Source of the DNA: a virus
Length of the DNA stretch: 29,067 nucleotides
IMG/VR virus record: IMGVR_UViG_3300015368_000316
Span: 1 to 29,067 of that record
Direction: 5' to 3' (one strand)
The notes beneath the pieces are model-generated. The model did no database searches and was not told the origin of the DNA. It worked only from the letters and a program-made list of their open reading frames with translations. Every line of letters starts with the position of its first letter. Within the stretch, counting starts at the first letter, position 1. Shown here in pieces: positions 24,440 to 29,067 of this stretch. Position numbers and translations under genes: made by a program.

Positions 24440-24626
24440 TGGCGACTTTCTCAAAAGTGATCTTGACCCGATCACCGGGGTGGAAGGAAAGCGGTTCGGT
24501 ACCGAGGGCGATGGATTCCTTAGAGCCTTGGAAGTGGGCGTAGTAGAGGCCGTCGTGGGTGAAGATGTCTTCGACGTAGGTGTAGATAGAGTACCGGGTG
24601 GTTATCGGCTCTTTAGAGGGTTCCAT
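24423..24626 (-). CDS. Small hypothetical protein, 67 aa, beta-rich
   Basis: The ATG has AAGGATCA upstream and lies 25 bases inside the nuclease gene. The product alternates strands (TTRYSIYTYVEDIFTHDG, LYYAHFQGS, then HPGDRVKITFEKV), a pattern that might fold as a small OB- or SH3-like barrel. No known family. Its place between the nuclease and the Sak4-like ATPase suggests an accessory role in DNA processing. Confidence 0.5.
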   Translation of the reverse strand: MEPSKEPITTRYSIYTYVEDIFTHDGLYYAHFQGSKESIALGTEPLSFHPGDRVKITFEKVANAKSL

Positions 24627-25657
24627 TGATCCTTCTCCTCTAGCTTGACGAAGTCGCTGCGAAGAAACTGCTCCCGGACCTGCGGCGACTTCGAGCAGAT
24701 CGACCGGAACTTACACCCGCCGAACTTATCGCAGGCGGTGTCGTTCATGGGGAAGTGGCCCGAGGTGGCGTAGTGTTCGGCAGCGTCGAGCCAATACCGG
24801 AGGTCGCCGAGCCATTCGTTAAGTTGGTCGGGGGTGCGGTAGGTGAGGCCCCGGACGAAACGGGCCCCTGGCTCACCGGTCTTGTCGAAGTCGAGCATGA
24901 GCTGGGCCGCGTTGATGATGACGCCCTTCACGGGGGCGTCGAGGATGACCTTGGAGGCGACGGAGTAGAGGGTCATTTGGTTCGAGGGGGACCATTGGTC
25001 GAAGTAGTAATCACCAAGGGTGGTCATGGCGGTTTTGTGGTCCATGACGAAGAGGGACCCGTTGAGTTCTTTGACCGAGTCGAGGTGGCCGCAGAGGAGG
25101 TAGGGTTGGGGGCCTTCGGCCGCGATGGTGTTCTCAAGCAAGGGAGCTTGCCTTGGCCCCCAATCTAGTTCGAACCTAAAGCTCAACTCCACCGCGGCCT
25201 TCCCATCGGCCTTGATATAGGTCTTAGCCGGGTCGTCGCGGTGGGCGTCGAGGTACCAGATCACGGCCCGGACGAGCATGGTCCGGGACTTGTATTTGCC
25301 AGGCTTGGTGGTTGGGTCGGGGGCGTAGTCGGCGGTGCGGATCAGCAGGGCCTTGACCACATCGAACACCGCGTCGTTGTGGGGGATCCCTGCGGCGCGG
25401 GACTGGTCGTAGTCTTGTAGTGCTTGGTGGTACTCGGACCCGAACCGAAGATGGACCGACTCGCCGGTGTGGCCCCAGAAGTCGACGTATTGGTACTGAT
25501 AGAGCCGCGGACAGGTTTTGAGTGCGCCGAGACAGGTGGAGTCCCATGCGAAGCGGATGTTGGTACCGGGGAGGAAAGGCGATTGCGCAGGACCTGAGGT
25601 GAGATGGGACTCATTGATCTCATGCTCCATATGGGCCATTGGATCGTTGCCACTCAT
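24602..25657 (-). CDS. PD-(D/E)XK nuclease, Cas4/RecB-like, with Fe-S cysteines
   Basis: 351 residues; GGAGG lies 7 bases before the ATG, which overlaps the previous stop (TAATG). The nuclease core shows H77 (RFGSEYHQAL), E157 (VELSF), D193 in GHLDSV, D206-x-K208 in MDHKTA, and Q227/Y231 in NQMTLY. C49 near the N-terminus with C309, C315 and C321 at the C-terminus matches the four-Cys 4Fe-4S arrangement of Cas4 and AddB nucleases. Such enzymes resect DNA ends, usually 5' to 3'. With the Sak4-like ATPase and possible SSB downstream it would supply single strands for annealing. There are no CRISPR genes nearby, so a Cas4 role in spacer acquisition is not suggested. Confidence 0.8.
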   Translation of the reverse strand: MSGNDPMAHMEHEINESHLTSGPAQSPFLPGTNIRFAWDSTCLGALKTCPRLYQYQYVDFWGHTGESVHLRFGSEYHQALQDYDQSRAAGIPHNDAVFDVVKALLIRTADYAPDPTTKPGKYKSRTMLVRAVIWYLDAHRDDPAKTYIKADGKAAVELSFRFELDWGPRQAPLLENTIAAEGPQPYLLCGHLDSVKELNGSLFVMDHKTAMTTLGDYYFDQWSPSNQMTLYSVASKVILDAPVKGVIINAAQLMLDFDKTGEPGARFVRGLTYRTPDQLNEWLGDLRYWLDAAEHYATSGHFPMNDTACDKFGGCKFRSICSKSPQVREQFLRSDFVKLEEKDQWNPLKSR

Positions 25658-25890
25658 TACCGCCTCCGGATCGTTGGGGCCGCAGGCGCAGGCGCCCCGC
25701 CAATGGCTTGCATCACGGCCGAGATATCGACCTTGGGGCCAGCCGTGTCGCGCTTGGCCTTGCCGCCAGTGGAGGCCGCGCGGGCCTTGCGGTGGTAGGC
25801 GATGATGGCGTCGATGTTTTCGGATGTGAGTTCGAGCGGGTCGATTTCCATCAACTGGTCGACGGTGTTGGGCGTGGTGTCGTCATTCAT
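25657..25890 (-). CDS. Small hypothetical protein, 77 aa
   Basis: AAAGGAAG lies upstream of the ATG. The acidic N-terminal half (VDQLMEIDPLELTSENIDAI) leads into a basic helix (YHRKARAASTGGKAKRD) and a Pro/Ala-rich tail ending TIRRR. The codons for that tail contain the GGAGG ribosome binding site of the nuclease gene. Not recognised; possibly DNA-associated because of the basic middle. Confidence 0.5.
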   Translation of the reverse strand: MNDDTTPNTVDQLMEIDPLELTSENIDAIIAYHRKARAASTGGKAKRDTAGPKVDISAVMQAIGGAPAPAAPTIRRR

Positions 25891-26038
25891 TGTGGGTTGC
25901 TTCCTTTATCTTTGCTCGGACCCAAGCGCGGACTTGTTCGGTCCAGCCCCGGCCGAAGCGGCGTTCGAGCCAGGCTTTGTCGTCGGCGTAGAGGTTGATT
26001 TTGCAGGGGGTTATTGGTTCGTCTAGCGGGGCGGGCAT
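25883..26038 (-). CDS. Ribbon-helix-helix-like mini-protein, 51 aa
   Basis: A short ORF fits exactly between two stop/start overlaps: its ATG overlaps the previous stop (TAATG) and its TGA overlaps the next gene by 8 bases. The product has a beta strand (CKINLYAD), then helix DKAWLERRFGRGW, turn, and helix TEQVRAWVRAKIKEA. This is the order expected for Arc/CopG-type ribbon-helix-helix DNA-binding proteins. Dimeric DNA binding and autoregulation of the early unit are possible but inferred. Confidence 0.5.
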   Translation of the reverse strand: MPAPLDEPITPCKINLYADDKAWLERRFGRGWTEQVRAWVRAKIKEATHNE

Positions 26039-26274
26039 TAGATGATAATCTCGACGGTTTTCTTAACGAACCAAAGCTCGTCGGAGTGGGGGAAGGCGCA
26101 GACCATGATCCGTTCGCGGTCGGGGTTGTTGCCCATTGTGGAGGAGATCATGGTCTGGGCTCGGTCGTGGTACGCGGCTTCGATAGGAAGCTTTATGCCG
26201 AACTCGAGGGTGAGTGCCTCGGCGAAGAGGGCGTGGATGAGCGCAGGGGTGAGACGGGCGGAAACAGGGTTCAT
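26038..26274 (-). CDS. Small hypothetical protein, 78 aa
   Basis: The ATG at 26274 overlaps the previous stop (TAATG) and has AGGAGA 6 bases upstream; the longer reading from 26436 overlaps the upstream gene and is unlikely. The product begins MNPVSARLTPALIHALFAEA, continues with a helix and ends in strands (IMVCAFPHSDELWFVKKTVEIII). Unknown function. Confidence 0.55.
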   Translation of the reverse strand: MNPVSARLTPALIHALFAEALTLEFGIKLPIEAAYHDRAQTMISSTMGNNPDRERIMVCAFPHSDELWFVKKTVEIII

Positions 26275-26690
26275 TATCGTCTCCTGATGGTAAGCGCGAG
26301 CGGGGCCGGGCTCGGATCGGGCTTGTATTCGATCCGAAGCACCGGCTTGGCGGGCTCCATTTGTACAGGGGCCCAGCCTTCGGGGATTGGTTCGATGGTG
26401 CCGATTAGGACTTGGACCTTGTCGAGGTAGATCCAAGCCCCGGCGCCGTTGTCTTCGACCCGGCAGGTGAGAACGTCGTAAGGGCTGCGGCCGTGAAGCG
26501 GGTGGTCGGGGTCGTAGGTTTTGGCGTTGTCGGATCGGTCAATGGACCGGGCTTGGTGGATGCGAAGGCGAAGGCGGATTGCGTTGGCGAGTGAAGGGAC
26601 CTCGGCCCGGATGCCGCGCGGGTCTTCAAGGGCCCGGTCGAGCAGGGTGAAGCAGTCGAGGTAGGCGTGGCGGGAAGTGGAGAGGCTCAA
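26274..26690 (-). CDS. Hypothetical protein, 138 aa, TTG start
   Basis: TTG at 26690 overlaps the previous stop (TTGA) and has AAGGA 8 bases upstream, supporting this rare start. The N-terminal half is helical and basic (LANAIRLRLRIHQARSIDRS), followed by a strand-rich part (YDVLTCRVEDNGAGAWIYLD, VQVLIGTIEPIPEGW). The C-terminus ends LTIRRR, whose codons carry the ribosome binding site of the next gene. No family is recognised. Confidence 0.55.
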   Translation of the reverse strand: MSLSTSRHAYLDCFTLLDRALEDPRGIRAEVPSLANAIRLRLRIHQARSIDRSDNAKTYDPDHPLHGRSPYDVLTCRVEDNGAGAWIYLDKVQVLIGTIEPIPEGWAPVQMEPAKPVLRIEYKPDPSPAPLALTIRRR

Positions 26691-26890
26691 AGGTCTAGTT
26701 CCTTAGCGGCGCAGGTGGTACAATGCCAGAGGTAGTGCCGGTGGGTGGAAGAGTGATCGTAGCGTTTCCAACCGTGGAGGCGGAGTTTGTATTGAGCGAT
26801 GTTACAGCCATAGGCATTGAGTTCAAGGGTCTTATCGCAGCCATCACAGACGCCGTTGAAGCGGCCGGAGGATTGCTTTTCTATCCCCAT
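26687..26890 (-). CDS. Zinc-ribbon-like protein, 67 aa
   Basis: The ATG at 26890 lies 10 bases inside the end of the helicase gene; longer in-frame starts would overlap it more. CDGC near the N-terminus and HCTTC near the C-terminus form a likely zinc ribbon, with several His between them (HSSTHRHYLWH). The middle is basic (KLRLHGWKRYD). It may bind nucleic acid or assist the helicase it is coupled to. The function is not known. Confidence 0.6.
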   Translation of the reverse strand: MGIEKQSSGRFNGVCDGCDKTLELNAYGCNIAQYKLRLHGWKRYDHSSTHRHYLWHCTTCAAKELDL

Positions 26891-28305
26891 CGGATGTCCC
26901 GCGAGTTGATTTCGAAGAGGCGGTCCATCGACCGGGTCTGGGCGACGTATCGGCAGTTGAGGTCTTGTTCGTCGTCGCGGCAGAGCCATGGGTCGAGGAA
27001 GTAGACGGTGGGGAATTCAAGGCCCTTGGCTTTGTGGATGGTCATGAGGCGGATGGTGCCCTTTTGGGCGAAAAGGTGTTCGGCGTAGCGGATGGCGGTG
27101 GAGAGGGACGAGCCGTGGGAGGCGAAGACCCGCATGCACTCGGCAAGGTCGGGGGCGGTGGTGGAGCCTTTGTCGATCTTCTCGGCTTCCCAATCAGCAA
27201 TGGCCGCGAGGAGAGAGGTGGTGCCCATGTCCTCGGGGCCGAGCTTTTTCATGATGCCGATGAGCTTGGGCCCGATATCGGAACCGGCAACAGAGACAGA
27301 GCGGCCAGCAATGAGAAGGCCCATAGCGACCCGAAACAAAGGTGCATTATTACGGCAGATAATAGCAGTATCATCGCTAAGATCAGCAGCGCCCAGTTCG
27401 TTAAGGGACTCCACATGCCCGCCCTCCTTGATCCATTTGAAATGAGGAACCCGCCATCGAGCCGCTTCGACTACCGCTTGGGGGCAGCGGAAGCTGACGG
27501 AGAGGTCGGCCGGGGTTGTGGTGAAGGCCTTCGCGAGGTGCGCCATGCCACTTTGCACTGCACCACGGAATCCGTAAATGCTTTGCCACGGGTCTCCGAC
27601 AAAGATCGCACGGTGCTTGATAAGCTTCGTAAGAAGCGCGTGATTGACTGGGTTGAGGTCTTGGGCTTCGTCCACAAGAACAAGTGGGAAGCGAGGAAAT
27701 GTTCCACCAAAGAGTCCAGGCATGTAAATTTGATCGTTATAGTCAATGTTGCCTGCGTAGGCCGCTTGGATCGACCGGAAGAGGACCGCGTCGATGAGGT
27801 CCGCGGTGAGGTCGTCGGGGGTTTCTTCGAGGGCGGCGTGGAAGGCAGAGGCAGTGATGAGGCGCTTGGCGGTGGGGTATTTGCCATCCGGGATATAGCC
27901 AAGAGCCTTTGCGAGAGCGACACCATGTATGACGTTCCAGTAGGAGTCCCAGAGTGGGCCTTGGTCGCGGCGTGGGGTTTCATCGATGATCCCTTTGAAA
28001 AGGTTTTGGGACTTACGAGGGTCGAGGGTGATGCGCTTCGACCCGAGCGAAGCGGCCCAGATGCGGTGGCCGAGGGAGTTGAAGGTGCGAACGGTGGTGG
28101 TTGAAGCCATGCGCTTGGAGGCGTCGTCGGCGATCTTTTTGTTGAAGCAAAGGTAGAGGATGGGCTTTTTAGGAACGACCTTTTCGATCATTTCAAGGGT
28201 CGAGGTTTTGCCTGCCCCGGCGAGAGCGTTGAGCATGAGGTTGGCGCCGGTGTTGGCGGCAAGGGAAAGGATCGACGCTTGCTCGTCGGTGGGGGCATGT
28301 GACAT
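26881..28305 (-). CDS. UvrD/Rep-like superfamily 1 DNA helicase
   Basis: 474 residues from ATG 28305, which has AAGGA 8 bases upstream; ATG 28311 is an alternative. All main SF1 motifs are visible: Q-motif-like PTDEQASIL, motif I AGAGKT (29-34), motif II VDEAQD (211-216), motif III GDPWQSIYGFRGA (237-249), motif IV SFRCP, motif V TIHKAKGLEF and motif VI YVAQTRSMDRLF. It is shorter than bacterial UvrD (about 720 residues), with reduced accessory domains, as is common in phage versions. It unwinds DNA 3' to 5' in recombination or replication restart. It is the first gene behind a promoter candidate at 28329-28357. Confidence 0.85.
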   Translation of the reverse strand: MSHAPTDEQASILSLAANTGANLMLNALAGAGKTSTLEMIEKVVPKKPILYLCFNKKIADDASKRMASTTTVRTFNSLGHRIWAASLGSKRITLDPRKSQNLFKGIIDETPRRDQGPLWDSYWNVIHGVALAKALGYIPDGKYPTAKRLITASAFHAALEETPDDLTADLIDAVLFRSIQAAYAGNIDYNDQIYMPGLFGGTFPRFPLVLVDEAQDLNPVNHALLTKLIKHRAIFVGDPWQSIYGFRGAVQSGMAHLAKAFTTTPADLSVSFRCPQAVVEAARWRVPHFKWIKEGGHVESLNELGAADLSDDTAIICRNNAPLFRVAMGLLIAGRSVSVAGSDIGPKLIGIMKKLGPEDMGTTSLLAAIADWEAEKIDKGSTTAPDLAECMRVFASHGSSLSTAIRYAEHLFAQKGTIRLMTIHKAKGLEFPTVYFLDPWLCRDDEQDLNCRYVAQTRSMDRLFEINSRDIRWG

Positions 28306-28328
28306 CGGCATTGTCCTTATTATCCCTG

Positions 28329-28357
28329 ATAGTAACACAGGGCGGCGGAGAAATCAA
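28329..28357 (-). promoter_or_regulatory. Sigma70-type promoter candidate
   Basis: In the 54-base gap before the helicase, the minus strand has TTGATT (28357-28352), a 17-base spacer and TACTAT (28334-28329): four of six matches at each box with ideal spacing. Transcription would start near 28322 and give a leader of fewer than 20 bases, then AAGGA and the helicase start. It could drive the whole minus-strand replication unit. Confidence 0.5.
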
Positions 28358-28359
28358 GC

Positions 28360-28572
28360 TTACTGTAATTTCCCTTGGCCCAGTTGGATTATCTGGTGGT
28401 TCATTCGCTTGATAAGTTCGGAGCAGGCAAGCCAGCCGTCGGCGAGGGCGGTGCCCTTTTTGTTGTTGGCATTGGCGCGGGTGAGGTGGGCGAGCATCGA
28501 ACAGCCTTCTTGTGCGTGGGCCAGGTCTTCGATGAGTTTGGCGAATACTTCGCCGTGGGTGGGGGTGGCCAT
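28360..28572 (-). CDS. Small helical hypothetical protein, 70 aa
   Basis: The ATG has GGAGA 7 bases upstream, placed inside the end of the previous gene. The product is mostly helical (GEVFAKLIEDLAHAQEGCSM, then LADGWLACSELIKRMNHQII). No known motif. It lies upstream of the promoter candidate, so it belongs to a transcript starting outside the window. Confidence 0.55.
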   Translation of the reverse strand: MATPTHGEVFAKLIEDLAHAQEGCSMLAHLTRANANNKKGTALADGWLACSELIKRMNHQIIQLGQGKLQ

Positions 28573-28575
28573 AGG

Positions 28576-28896
28576 TTATCTCCGTGAGATGGTTGGGGGT
28601 TTCGGGACGAAGCCAAGGCGCTCGGCGAGGTTGGTGATTAGGCCGGTGCCCTTGGGGGCGGCTGAGAGGGAGTAGTGATCGGGCCAGTCCACAGGAGGAT
28701 CAGGCACCTCGGTATGGAGGATGCCTACAAGGGGCCAATCCACGGCTAGGTCTAGGCGAAGGGTCCAATAGGGATAGGCCCTATGCCCGCTGGTGGGAAT
28801 GATCCAGCCCTGCTCGTCGCCGATCTGGAGTTGCTCCGCGATGTCGAAGGCGGGTTCGCCGCGGACGAGGTGGGCGATGAGGTAGGGTTCGCTCAT
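28576..28896 (-). CDS. Hypothetical protein, 106 aa
   Basis: The ATG overlaps the stop of the upstream gene (ATGA). The N-terminus (SEPYLIAHLVRGEPAFDIAE) and the following WIIPTSGHRAYPYW and VDWPLVGILHTEVPD segments look like a small mixed alpha/beta fold; no family is recognised. The C-terminus ends PPTISRR, whose codons contain the ribosome binding site of the next gene. Confidence 0.55.
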   Translation of the reverse strand: MSEPYLIAHLVRGEPAFDIAEQLQIGDEQGWIIPTSGHRAYPYWTLRLDLAVDWPLVGILHTEVPDPPVDWPDHYSLSAAPKGTGLITNLAERLGFVPKPPTISRR

Positions 28897-29067
28897 GTAA
28901 TCCCCATCTTCTTCAAAATGGTCCTCACCCCTTTGCGCTGGTCCTCGGAGAAGGAGGCGACCTTGCGGACGGCGGGGTGGGCTTGGGCTACGGAAGGGCG
29001 GGTGGTAGGCGGCGCCGCGTCGGAGTTTTCGATGAGGATATTCAGGGCCGCGGTGAGGCCCTCCAGC
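28893..29067 (-). CDS. Partial gene running off the right edge
   Basis: The frame is open from the window end to a TGA at 28895-28893 that overlaps the next ATG. The visible C-terminal 57 residues start with a helix (LEGLTAALNILIENSD), pass through a Pro/Ala/Thr linker, and end with a basic helix (SEDQRKGVRTILKKMGIT). The start and the bulk of the protein lie outside the window. Function unknown. Confidence 0.5.
   Translation of the reverse strand, partial: LEGLTAALNILIENSDAAPPTTRPSVAQAHPAVRKVASFSEDQRKGVRTILKKMGIT

Noticed and set aside
24602-25657. Cas4 of a CRISPR system
   Set aside because: No cas1, cas2 or repeat array is present; the replication and recombination context fits a phage end-resection nuclease.
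26965-28104. Long plus-strand ORF (379 codons) opposite the helicase
   Set aside because: The helicase frame has every SF1 motif; the antisense frame has no motif or ribosome binding site and follows from C-rich wobble positions.

Overview
The window is part of a tailed-phage genome with a short, T7-like (podovirus) tail. It could be a free phage or an integrated one; no integrase or attachment site is visible. The diagnostic genes are a pair resembling tail tubular proteins A and B, followed by four genes in the order of the T7 gp13-gp14-gp15-gp16 ejection proteins, the last encoding 1810 residues. Secretion signals and a zinc peptidase endolysin point to a Gram-negative host. The small lysis-side genes and the TIGR02594-type hydrolase gave me an impression of an alphaproteobacterial phage, but this is recall, not a computed placement. 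No RNA polymerase, terminase, portal or capsid gene lies in the window, and no tRNA, rRNA, insertion sequence or CRISPR array was recognised.

Plus strand, 1-17811, is a late unit. It opens with the 3' end of a glycine-rich tail or fibre protein. Eight small, tightly overlapping genes follow (1355-3896): two Cys-rich proteins, one built from about 32-residue repeats, and one of only 58 residues. Then come the tail tubular genes (3896-7783), the ejection genes (7780-16441), and a lysis cassette (16438-17811) with an M15-type endolysin, a two-helix holin candidate and three small proteins that are membrane-associated or carry a hydrophobic N-terminus.

Minus strand, 29067-17808, is a replication and recombination unit read towards the late unit. 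In transcription order it has small unknown genes, a UvrD-like helicase preceded by a good sigma70-type promoter candidate, a zinc-ribbon protein, four small genes including a ribbon-helix-helix-like protein, a Cas4-like PD-(D/E)XK nuclease, a Sak4-like RecA-fold ATPase, a possible ssDNA-binding protein and two small genes. Next is a DNA polymerase split over two genes: one carries a uracil-DNA-glycosylase-like domain plus Exo I and Exo II, the other carries Exo III plus the family A polymerase domain, and a 65-residue ORF sits between them. A P-loop ATPase follows. The unit ends with two secreted proteins, a TIGR02594-type cell-wall hydrolase and a glycine-zipper protein. The two units converge and their last stop codons overlap.

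The minus-strand genes would replicate and recombine phage DNA: helicase, polymerase, nuclease, annealase and ssDNA-binding protein. The plus-strand genes build the tail, deliver DNA through the envelope and lyse the cell. The most notable points are the split of the polymerase exonuclease domain by a small ORF of different codon use, the patchwork codon use within the replication genes, a related domain inserted in both tail tubular proteins, the 32-residue repeat protein, and a 14-bp hairpin inside a small late gene.
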